DNA of 64,000 nucleotides from the NCBI RefSeq assembly GCF_936925435.1, contig NZ_CAKZHQ010000048.1, positions 115,464 through 179,463 on the forward strand, in the 5' to 3' direction. Source of the DNA: an uncultured Ramlibacter sp. (GTDB lineage: Bacteria > Pseudomonadota > Gammaproteobacteria > Burkholderiales > Burkholderiaceae_C). The position numbers and the translations under genes are program-made. The notes under the pieces are model-generated. The model made no database searches, was not told the origin of the DNA, and saw only the letters and a list, made by a program, of their open reading frames with translations. This document shows, piece by piece, positions 51,529 to 58,595 of this stretch. Positions within the stretch are counted from its first letter, which is position 1. Every line of letters starts with the position of its first letter.

Positions 51529-52233
51529 ATGCAAAACGACAACATGAACCCCATCACCGAAGACGACATCGCCAACTACCTGGCCAACACGCCCGACTTC
51601 TTCGAGCGCCACGCCCAGCTGCTGGCCGCGGTGCAACTGACCAGTCCGCACGGCAATCGCGCCGTCAGCCTGCAGGAGCGCCAGGCCGAGATGCTGCGCG
51701 AGAAGATCAAGGTGCTGGAGCACCGTGTGATGGACATGGTGCGCCACGGCAACGAGAACGTCCTCATTGCCGACCGCCTGCAGCGCTGGGCCCGCAGCCT
51801 GCTGCTGGTGCGCTCGGGCAAGGCCCTGCCGGCCACCATCGCCACCGAGATCCGCAGCCAGTTCATGGTGCCGCAGGTGGCCATCAAGGTCTGGGACGTG
51901 GACGGCCGCTACGGCGGCGAGGTCTTCTGCGAGGGCGTCAGCGAGGATGCCAAGTCCTTCGCCTCGTCCCTGAACCAGCCCTACTGCGGCGTCAATTCCG
52001 GCTTCGAGGCCGTCAACTGGCTGGACGACACGGCCATGGCCATGTCGCTGGCCCTGATCCCGCTGCGCGACGGTCCGCCGGCTGCCGAGGGGGCGGCACC
52101 GGCGCCGGCTTTCGGCATGCTGGTGCTGGCCTCGCCCGACCCGCAGCGCTTCCAGGCCGGCATGGGCACGGACTTCCTCGAGCGCATCGCCGAACTGGCC
52201 AGCGCGGCCCTGTCCCGGCTGCGCCACGACTGA
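51529..52233 (+). CDS. DUF484 family protein (GAF-like)
   Basis: A 234-residue cytoplasmic protein of the DUF484 family, function unknown. 'ITEDDIANYLANTPDFFERHAQLLAAVQLTSPHG' and 'AVSLQERQAEMLREKIKVLEHRVMDMVRHGNENVLIADRLQRW' (a helical, coiled-coil-like region) are its hallmark, followed by a GAF-like domain with 'FGMLVLASPDPQRF' near the end. It sits between dapF and xerC, as in gammaproteobacteria where yigA occupies the same place. It starts two bases after the dapF stop, so it is in the same operon. Confidence 0.9.
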   Translation: MQNDNMNPITEDDIANYLANTPDFFERHAQLLAAVQLTSPHGNRAVSLQERQAEMLREKIKVLEHRVMDMVRHGNENVLIADRLQRWARSLLLVRSGKALPATIATEIRSQFMVPQVAIKVWDVDGRYGGEVFCEGVSEDAKSFASSLNQPYCGVNSGFEAVNWLDDTAMAMSLALIPLRDGPPAAEGAAPAPAFGMLVLASPDPQRFQAGMGTDFLERIAELASAALSRLRHD

Positions 52234-52235
52234 GC

Positions 52236-53165
52236 ATGGGCGCGGATGCTGTCCTCGTAGAACGCTACCTGGAGCATGTGCGCGTCGAAAAGCGGCTGGC
52301 GCAGCGGACGGTGGAGCTCTACGCCCTCGATCTGCAAAGACTCTCCGACAACGCCGTCCAGGCCGGCGTCGGCCTGCTTGCGGTACAGAACACCCACATC
52401 CGGCGCTGGGTGGCGCAGATGCACGGCGCAGGCCGCAGCGGCCGCGGCATCGCGCTGATCCTCTCGGGCTGGCGCGGCTTCTATGTGTGGCTGGGCCGCC
52501 AGGGCCTGGTGACCAGCAACCCGGTGCTGGACGTGCGCGCGCCCAAGTCGCCCAAGCCCCTGCCCAAGGCGCTGGGCGTGGACGACGCGGTCCAACTGGC
52601 TTCGTACCAGGACGGCGAGGCTGATCCCTGGCTGGAGGCGCGCGACGCCGCGATGGTCGAACTGCTTTATGGCTGCGGCCTGCGCGTGGGCGAGCTGGTG
52701 GGCCTGGACGCGGTGGCCAGCACGGCCGCGCGCGGCTGGATCGACCTGCAGGCCGGCGAGGCCCATGTGCTGGGCAAGGGCAGCAAACGGCGCAGCGTGC
52801 CGGTGGGCAGCAAGGCGCTGCAGGCCCTGCAACACTGGCTGGACGTGCGCGGGGAGGTGGCCACCGCTTTGGCGCAGCCAGCGCTGTTCACCGGCCGCCA
52901 CGGCACGCGGCTGACGGCCCAGGCCATCTGGCAGCGGCTGCGCCAGCGCAGCCTGCGCGCCGGCCTGGCGACGCCGGTCCATCCCCACATGCTGCGCCAC
53001 TCCTTTGCCAGCCATGTGCTGCAGTCCAGCAGCGACCTGCGCGCGGTGCAGGAACTGCTGGGCCACGCCAGCATCAGCACCACCCAGGTCTACACCCGGC
53101 TGGACTTCCAGCACCTGGCCAAGGCCTACGACGCCGCCCATCCGCGCGCACATCGAAAAAGCTGA
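52236..53165 (+). CDS. xerC: Tyrosine recombinase XerC
   Basis: A 309-residue site-specific recombinase that with XerD resolves chromosome dimers at dif. The N-terminal SAM-like domain ('YLEHVRVEKRLAQRTVELYALDLQRL') binds DNA. The catalytic domain keeps the Arg of 'YGCGLRVGELVGL', the Lys of 'VLGKGSKRRSVPV', 'HPHMLRHSFASHVL' with H-x-L-R, the His of 'ELLGHASISTTQVYTRLD' and its Tyr nucleophile. XerC rather than XerD is assigned by the dapF-DUF484 context. It starts two bases after DUF484. Confidence 0.93.
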   Translation: MGADAVLVERYLEHVRVEKRLAQRTVELYALDLQRLSDNAVQAGVGLLAVQNTHIRRWVAQMHGAGRSGRGIALILSGWRGFYVWLGRQGLVTSNPVLDVRAPKSPKPLPKALGVDDAVQLASYQDGEADPWLEARDAAMVELLYGCGLRVGELVGLDAVASTAARGWIDLQAGEAHVLGKGSKRRSVPVGSKALQALQHWLDVRGEVATALAQPALFTGRHGTRLTAQAIWQRLRQRSLRAGLATPVHPHMLRHSFASHVLQSSSDLRAVQELLGHASISTTQVYTRLDFQHLAKAYDAAHPRAHRKS

Positions 53166-53262
53166 TTCACCGCGGCTTGAGCGCCGACGGGCCGCCCCTA
53201 GGCGCGAAGGCCCCCTCGGGGGGCAGCGAGCCACACGCAGTGGGCGAGCGTGGGGGCCACAT
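53166..53262. repeat. GC-rich hairpin repeat between xerC and the 7TM-GGDEF gene
   Basis: Contains GGCCCCCTCGGGGGGC (stem with TCGG loop) followed by CAGCGAGCCACACGCAG and TGGGCGAGCGTGGGGGCC. It lies between two convergent genes, where it could end both transcripts. I recall near-identical blocks as frequent intergenic repeats in Comamonadaceae; only one copy is present in this window. Confidence 0.55.
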
Positions 53263-54972
53263 TCATTTCAATGTGAAGACGGCGCGGCGACTGTCGGACG
53301 GCACGCTGGCCAGCAAGGTCTCGAGCCGCTCGACCACCGACTGTGGGTCGCTGCCGTCCAGCGGCACCAGGGTCTGGGCCACCCGCACCTGGGCCACCCA
53401 CTCCAGCGGCTTGCCCTTGAACGGCATCAGGCAGCGCGCCACCACGCGCGGACCGGCTGAGGCCGCATCCTCAGGCGTCAGCGGGCCTTCCACCAGCATG
53501 CCAAAGCGCGTGTCCGAGAGTCGGGCCACGCTGTCGATCTCGCGCGCCGCCGACAGCAGGCGGCCGGCCACGCGCAGCGGCATCTCCTCGGCCGAGCGCC
53601 GGTCGAAATCGCGCCGGATCTGGCCGATGTTGACGATGTCGACCAGCAGCACCGCGCTCTGGTGGCGCAGCCGCTGCGAGCGCGCGATCATGCGTCCCAG
53701 GCGTTCGCCGAAGACCTGGGCGTTGATCAGGCCGGTGGCCGGGTCGAGCCGGTCCAGGCCCTGGATGCGGCGGTTGTTCTCGCGCCGGGCCTGGCTGCGC
53801 AGCATGAGGATGACCAGGATCAGCGGCAGTTCGATCGCAATGCCCACCTGCATGCCGTGCTGGGTCCAGAAGCTGACCGGGATCAGGCCCCAGGTGCGCG
53901 CCAGCGGAAAGACCGCGCCCACCACCACCGGCGTGAAAGCCGCCAGCAACCACAGCGCGTAGCGGTCGCCGCGCCGCGCCGCCCACAGCAGCGTGACTAT
54001 GCCCGCCAGCGCGCCGCTCGCCGCATAGGGCACCTGCAGGCGGTAGCGCAGGGCCGGTTCGACCAGGCAGATCGCCACGGCCACGGGCAGGCCCAGCAGC
54101 GAGAGAGTGGCCATGGCGCGGTGCAGGCGGGGCGAGCGCTCCGGCATGGACACGACCGCCGACAGGAACCAGACGAAGCTGGCCGTGGTCAGCACCGGCA
54201 GCACCAGCGACGAGACATCGTTCCAGCGTGGCAGGCCGGGCCACAGATGCAAACCGGCGATGCCGGTCATCGAGGCCTGGGTCAGCGCCATGGTGGTGAC
54301 CGCCAATGCGTAGTGGCCGTAGGCGTTGTCGCGCAGCGAGACGGCACTGAGCAGGGCCAGCACCGCCGCCAGCCCGGCCAGACCGAAATAGATGCCCAGG
54401 ATCAGCGAGGTGCGCTGCTCGCGCCGGCTGAAGTAGCTCTCGCTGACGAAGCTCAGCGGCGCGCTGAAGCTGTGCGGGTTTTCCACCCGCAGCAGGTAGC
54501 TGCGGGGATTCTCGGCGGAGACCGCGATCGGCAGCAGAGGGTGGCGGTGCGGCACCGGCCAGCCGGCCACCGGCAGCGAGTCGCCGGCCGACTGGTGGAC
54601 CCAGTTGCCCAGGGGGTCGGGCGTGTACAGGGAGACCAGGTTGACCGAGGGATACGGGATCTCCAGGTACCAGCGCTCGTTGTCGGGCGCCGGCGGCACC
54701 GTGAAGCGGATCCACAGTGCCTTGCCTGTGGTCAGCGGGTAGATCGCGTCGGCGCGGGTCGGTGCCCAGCGGATGGCCGGATCGGCCGCCACCGTGGCGG
54801 CGCTGGCACGGCCGCTCTCGTCGGTCCAGGCATCGCCCCAGTCCAGCAATGCCACAGGCTGGAGCTCCGGGTCCAGGTCGAGCACGGTGCGCGCCACGGC
54901 CGGCGCCGCCAGCACGGCGGCCAGCATCAAAACCATCGCCCACAGCAACCGTCTCCCGCCTCTGAACCCCAT
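53263..54972 (-). CDS. 7TM-DISM sensor protein with degenerate GGDEF domain
   Basis: A 569-residue membrane signalling protein. A signal peptide (residues 1-27) precedes a periplasmic 7TMR-DISM-type beta domain ('ALWIRFTVPPAPDNERWYLEIPYPSVNLVSLYTPD'). Seven membrane segments follow at about 205-400, starting 'LILGIYFGLAGLAAVLALLSAV'. The C-terminal ~150 residues have the GGDEF fold ('RLDPATGLINAQVFGERLGRM', 'AVLLVDIVNIGQI'). The active-site GG[D/E]EF loop is replaced by 'LSDTRFG', so cyclase activity is unlikely; it may bind nucleotide or partner proteins. The start ATG follows AGGAG. Confidence 0.85.
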   Translation of the reverse strand: MGFRGGRRLLWAMVLMLAAVLAAPAVARTVLDLDPELQPVALLDWGDAWTDESGRASAATVAADPAIRWAPTRADAIYPLTTGKALWIRFTVPPAPDNERWYLEIPYPSVNLVSLYTPDPLGNWVHQSAGDSLPVAGWPVPHRHPLLPIAVSAENPRSYLLRVENPHSFSAPLSFVSESYFSRREQRTSLILGIYFGLAGLAAVLALLSAVSLRDNAYGHYALAVTTMALTQASMTGIAGLHLWPGLPRWNDVSSLVLPVLTTASFVWFLSAVVSMPERSPRLHRAMATLSLLGLPVAVAICLVEPALRYRLQVPYAASGALAGIVTLLWAARRGDRYALWLLAAFTPVVVGAVFPLARTWGLIPVSFWTQHGMQVGIAIELPLILVILMLRSQARRENNRRIQGLDRLDPATGLINAQVFGERLGRMIARSQRLRHQSAVLLVDIVNIGQIRRDFDRRSAEEMPLRVAGRLLSAAREIDSVARLSDTRFGMLVEGPLTPEDAASAGPRVVARCLMPFKGKPLEWVAQVRVAQTLVPLDGSDPQSVVERLETLLASVPSDSRRAVFTLK

Positions 54973-55011
54973 CTTGGAATACTCCTGAACTCGCCCCATT
55001 GTCTCCGCACC

Positions 55012-55026
55012 GACAATAGGCCCATG
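55012..55026 (+). promoter_or_regulatory. -10-like element directly before the methyltransferase gene
   Basis: GACAAT at 55012-55017, six bases, then the ATG at 55024; there is no Shine-Dalgarno. It is part of the leaderless-start pattern of this window. Confidence 0.4.
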
Positions 55027-56208
55027 AAAATGATCCGACTCAAGGAGGGCAAGGAGCGCTCCCTGCTGCGCCGCCATCCCTGGATTTTCGAATCCGCCAT
55101 TGCCAGGGGGGGCGCCGATGCGGGCGAAACCGTGCGGGTGGAATCCCATGGCGGCCAGTTCCTGGCCTGGGCCGCTTTCAGCCCGGCCTCGAAAATCCGC
55201 GCCCGGGCCTGGAGCTTCGACGAAACCCAGCGCATTGACGCTGCGTTTTTGATAGCAAGATGCGAAGCATCGGTGCGGGCCAGGGCGCGATTTGACATCC
55301 AGAGTGACGGCATGCGCCTGGTCCACGGCGAATCCGACGGCCTGCCGGGCCTGATCGTCGACCGCTACGGCGACACCCTGGTGGCGCAGTTCCTGTCGGC
55401 CGGCGCCGAGCGCTGGAAGGCGGTGCTGGCCGACGCGCTGCTGCAGGCCACGGGGCTGGAGCGCCTGTACGAACGCTCGGACACCAATGCCCGTTCGCTC
55501 GAAGGCCTGCCCTCGGCCGCTGGCTGGCTGCGCGGTGAGGGCCCGACCGAACACAGCATTCAAGAGCACGGCTGGCGCCTGGGCCTGGACATCGCTACTG
55601 GCCACAAGACCGGCTTCTACCTGGACCAGCGCGACAGCCGCAAGAAGTTCGCCGACAGCGTGCGCCGGCTGGGCTCACAGCGTGTGCTCAATTGCTATTG
55701 CTACACCGGCGGCTTCACCGTCGCAGCGCTGGCCGGCGGGGCCGGCCACGTCACCTCCATCGACTCCTCGGCCCCGGCGCTGGAGCGGGCCCGCGCCAAC
55801 CTGGCGCTCAACGGCTTTGACGCCGGGCGCGCGCAGTTCCTGGACGCCGATGTCAACGCCTCGCTGCGCCGCTTCATCGAGGAGGGCCGGACTTTTGACG
55901 CCATCGTGCTGGACCCGCCCAAGCTGGCGCCCACCGCAGCGCACGCCGAGCGCGCCGCCCGCGCCTACAAGGACATCAACCGGCTGGGCCTGAAGCTGCT
56001 GGCGCCCGGCGGCGTGCTGTTCACCTATTCCTGTTCGGGCGGCATCAGCGCCGACCTGTTCCACAAGATCGTCGCCTCGGCGGGGGCGGATGCGGGGGTC
56101 GATGGCTACATCACCGAAAGGCTGGGCGGAGCGCCCGACCATCCGATGACGCTGGAGTTTCCCGAGGGGGAATACCTCAAGGGGCTGGTGGTGATGCGCA
56201 AGGCTTAG
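55024..56208 (+). CDS. Class I SAM-dependent rRNA methyltransferase (RlmI/RlmK-N-like)
   Basis: A 394-residue enzyme of the COG1092 family that makes m5C in 23S rRNA in E. coli (RlmI, 396 residues). The N-terminal PUA-like domain ('LKEGKERSLLRRHPWIFESAI', 'VRVESHGGQFLAWAAFSPASKIRARAW') binds RNA. The SAM domain has 'GFYLDQRDSRKKF', 'VLNCYCYTGGFTVAALAGGA' and 'DAIVLDPPKLAPT'. 'FTYSCSGGISADLF' contains the family Cys. GACAAT six bases before the ATG and no Shine-Dalgarno suggest a leaderless transcript. A 17-nt repeat lies in frame at 55240-55256. Confidence 0.92.
   Translation: MKMIRLKEGKERSLLRRHPWIFESAIARGGADAGETVRVESHGGQFLAWAAFSPASKIRARAWSFDETQRIDAAFLIARCEASVRARARFDIQSDGMRLVHGESDGLPGLIVDRYGDTLVAQFLSAGAERWKAVLADALLQATGLERLYERSDTNARSLEGLPSAAGWLRGEGPTEHSIQEHGWRLGLDIATGHKTGFYLDQRDSRKKFADSVRRLGSQRVLNCYCYTGGFTVAALAGGAGHVTSIDSSAPALERARANLALNGFDAGRAQFLDADVNASLRRFIEEGRTFDAIVLDPPKLAPTAAHAERAARAYKDINRLGLKLLAPGGVLFTYSCSGGISADLFHKIVASAGADAGVDGYITERLGGAPDHPMTLEFPEGEYLKGLVVMRKA
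55240..55256 (+). repeat. 17-nt AT-rich near-palindrome, copy E (inside the methyltransferase gene)
   Basis: GCTGCGTTTTTGATAGC, in frame, encoding AAFLIA in the linker between the PUA-like and catalytic domains. Confidence 0.55.
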
Positions 56209-56266
56209 ACCACCCCGCCGGCAAACCCCGTAAACTGCGCCCCTTCCCGACGTTTGGTACCTTTCC

Positions 56267-57319
56267 ATGGCCCTCATTCCCGCCACCATCCTCACCGGCT
56301 TCCTTGGCTCCGGCAAGACCACCCTGCTCAAGCGCGTGCTGGGCGAGGCGCACGGCATGAAGATCGCCGTCATCGAGAACGAGTTCGGCGAGGAAAACAT
56401 CGACAGCGACATCCTGGTCACCGAGACCAAGGAACAGATCATCCAGATGAGCAATGGCTGCATCTGCTGCACCATCCGCGAAGACCTGCGTGGCGCCCTG
56501 CAGCTGCTGGCGGCCAAGAAGCGCAAGGGCCTGATCGACTTCGACCGGGTGGTGATCGAGACCACCGGCCTGGCCGACCCCGGCCCGGTGGCCCAGACCT
56601 TCTTCATGGACGAGGAAATCGCCGAGAGCTACCTGCTGGACTCCATCCTGACCCTGGTGGACGCCAAGCACGCGCCCCAGCAGCTCAATGACCGCCAGGA
56701 AGCGCGCATGCAGGTGGGCTTTGCCGACCAGATCTTCATCAGCAAGACCGACCTGGTGGCCAAGGAAGAGACCGAGGCCCTGATGCACCGCCTCAAGCAC
56801 ATGAACCCGCGCGCGCCCCAGAAGGCGGTGCACTTCGGCGAGGTCAGCCTGGACCAGGTGTTCGACCTGCGCGGCTTCAACCTCAACGCCAAGCTCGACA
56901 TCGACCCGGACTTCCTGAAGGAAGAGGGCCACGACCATGGCCATGACCATGAACACGGTGAGAACTGCGACCACCCCTCGCACGCCCATGAAGGCGGCCA
57001 CGGCCACCACCATCACCACGACGACGACGTCAAGAGCTTTGTCTTCAAGTCCGAGCGGCCCTTCGATCCGGCCAAGCTGGAGGACTTCCTGGGCGCCATC
57101 GTCAACATCTACGGCCCGCGCATGCTGCGCTACAAGGGTGTGCTGCACATGCAGGGCACCGAGCGCAAGGTCATCTTCCAGGGCGTGCACCAGCTCATGG
57201 GCAGCGACCTGGGCCCGGCCTGGGCCGAGGGCGAGGCGCGCGGCAACAAGATGGTCTTCATCGGCATCGACTTGCCGCGTGACATTTTCCTGCAGGGCCT
57301 GGAGCAGTGCCTGGTGTGA
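56267..57319 (+). CDS. COG0523 (CobW/P47K) GTPase metallochaperone with His-rich loop
   Basis: A 350-residue metal-delivering GTPase. The P-loop is 'GFLGSGKTTLLKRVLGEAHG', followed by 'VIENEFGEENIDSDIL', the C-x-C-C metal motif 'SNGCICCTIREDLRGAL', 'ETTGLADPGPVAQTFF' and the base-specificity motif 'ISKTDLV'. A His/Asp-rich stretch at about residues 221-257 (with HGHDHEHG and GHHHHHH-type runs) should bind zinc or another metal. The C-terminal CobW_C domain begins 'KSFVFKSERPFDPAKLEDFLG'. No Zur-box-like palindrome was seen upstream. It lies 220 bases before dksA on the same strand, so joint zinc homeostasis is possible. Confidence 0.92.
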   Translation: MALIPATILTGFLGSGKTTLLKRVLGEAHGMKIAVIENEFGEENIDSDILVTETKEQIIQMSNGCICCTIREDLRGALQLLAAKKRKGLIDFDRVVIETTGLADPGPVAQTFFMDEEIAESYLLDSILTLVDAKHAPQQLNDRQEARMQVGFADQIFISKTDLVAKEETEALMHRLKHMNPRAPQKAVHFGEVSLDQVFDLRGFNLNAKLDIDPDFLKEEGHDHGHDHEHGENCDHPSHAHEGGHGHHHHHDDDVKSFVFKSERPFDPAKLEDFLGAIVNIYGPRMLRYKGVLHMQGTERKVIFQGVHQLMGSDLGPAWAEGEARGNKMVFIGIDLPRDIFLQGLEQCLV

Positions 57320-57454
57320 AGGGCTGGCGGGCGTCACCGATTGTCACGATTGCGCAACAGATGGCCTCTGCGCTGCGTGCTGCTCCACAGGGGGCGCCGG
57401 CAAGGCCTCACAATCGGCGCTCGCCGCCGGACAATCAGGGTATAACACCCCCCA

Positions 57455-57544
57455 ATGAAGGCGATTCAACACCATAACGAGCCAGAGCAACAGGCGCTGG
57501 GCCAGAGCCTGCCAGCGCTGACGCCGCGAGGAGATAGGACTTGA
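57455..57544 (+). CDS. Possible 29-residue leader peptide overlapping the dksA start
   Basis: A short frame beginning at ATG 57455 ('MKAIQHHNEPEQQALGQSLP' and nine more residues) ends in a TGA that overlaps the TTG start of dksA (TTGA). TATAAC at 57441-57446 is eight bases before the ATG, so the frame would start at or near the 5' end of the message. No known homologue. It may be a translation-coupling leader, or chance. Confidence 0.35.
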   Translation: MKAIQHHNEPEQQALGQSLPALTPRGDRT

Positions 57545-58554
57545 AGCCCCAAACCAAGGCTGCGGCCAAAGCCAAAAAACCGGCGGTGAAAGCCAAGCCG
57601 GCGGCCAAGTCCGCTCCCAAAGCCGCCAAGAGCGCCGCCAAGGCGCCGGCCAAGAAAACGCCTGCCAAACCGGTGAAAACCACGAAGCCGGCCGCCAAGA
57701 AGGCGGTTGTCGCCAAGAAACCCGTTCCCAAAACCCCGGCCAAAGCGGCCAAAACCGCCCCGAAAGAAACCAAAAAAGTGACCACCACGGCACCCAAGAA
57801 GGCCCCGGTCACCGCGGCGAAGTCCCCCGTGGCCAAGGCGCCGGCTCCCGCAGCCGCCAAGGCAAGCACCCTTTCCCCCGCTGCAGCAGCGGCCGCCAAC
57901 GCCGTCCGGGCGATGCCGCCCCGACCGGATGCGGCCACCGTCTCTGCCAGTCCGGCCCGGGCCATCAAGCCCTCGGCCCGGCTGGCCCAGATCACGGTGC
58001 CGTCCATGGCCCAGTCGGTCGCCTCGACCGCTGCCAAAGCAAGCTATACCCAAACAATGTCTCCCTCCGTCCTCACTCCTCCCCCCCTCGTCGCTGTCAA
58101 GAAAGACGCCAAGCTGGCCAACAACTGGAAGACCAAGACGCCCGACCAGATGTCGGATGCCGAAGTCATGGCCATGCCCGACACCGAGTACATGAACGAC
58201 AAGCAGATGGCGTTCTTCAAGCTCAAGCTGGTGCAGCTCAAGCAGGACATCCTCAACAGCGCTGGTGAGACCACCGAGCACCTGCGCGAGGACACCGTCA
58301 TCGTGCCGGACCCGGCCGACCGCGCCACCATCGAGGAAGAGCACGCGCTGGAACTGCGCACGCGTGACCGCGAGCGCAAGCTGCTCAAGAAGATCGAGCA
58401 GTCGATCCAGCGCATCGATGCCGGCGACTACGGCTACTGCGACGAGACCGGCGAGCCTATCGGCGTGGGCCGCCTGCTGGCCCGTCCCACAGCCACGCTG
58501 TCGCTGGAGGCGCAGCAGCGCCGCGAACTCAAGCAGAAGATGTTCGGAGACTGA
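57541..58554 (+). CDS. dksA: DksA family RNA polymerase-binding protein with long histone-H1-like N-terminal extension
   Basis: A 337-residue form of DksA, which sits in the RNA polymerase secondary channel and works with ppGpp. The C-terminal ~150 residues are the DksA core: 'MNDKQMAFFKLKLVQLKQDILNSAGET' (coiled coil), 'DPADRATIEEEHALELRTRDRERKLLKKIEQSIQRID' and 'GDYGYCDETGEPIGVGRLLARPTATLSLEAQQRRE'. Only one of the four zinc-finger Cys remains, as in zinc-independent DksA forms. The first ~170 residues are Lys/Ala/Pro repeats like histone H1 or AlgP. The TTG at 57541 has a GGAG. An internal ATG at 58057 would give a 165-residue, standard-sized DksA, so both forms may exist. Confidence 0.87.
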   Translation: MKPQTKAAAKAKKPAVKAKPAAKSAPKAAKSAAKAPAKKTPAKPVKTTKPAAKKAVVAKKPVPKTPAKAAKTAPKETKKVTTTAPKKAPVTAAKSPVAKAPAPAAAKASTLSPAAAAAANAVRAMPPRPDAATVSASPARAIKPSARLAQITVPSMAQSVASTAAKASYTQTMSPSVLTPPPLVAVKKDAKLANNWKTKTPDQMSDAEVMAMPDTEYMNDKQMAFFKLKLVQLKQDILNSAGETTEHLREDTVIVPDPADRATIEEEHALELRTRDRERKLLKKIEQSIQRIDAGDYGYCDETGEPIGVGRLLARPTATLSLEAQQRRELKQKMFGD

Positions 58555-58595
58555 CAGGCCCGCCTGTTTTCCCCGAAGCTTCCAGTACACCCGCC

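Noticed and set aside
52236..53165. A phage or integron integrase marking a mobile element
   Set aside because: The recombinase sits in the conserved dapF-DUF484-xerC order and matches housekeeping XerC; no attachment repeats or cargo follow.
53662..55023. An upstream extension of the rRNA methyltransferase to 848 residues
   Set aside because: The extension is antisense to the 7TM-GGDEF gene; the PUA-like domain begins at the ATG at 55024.
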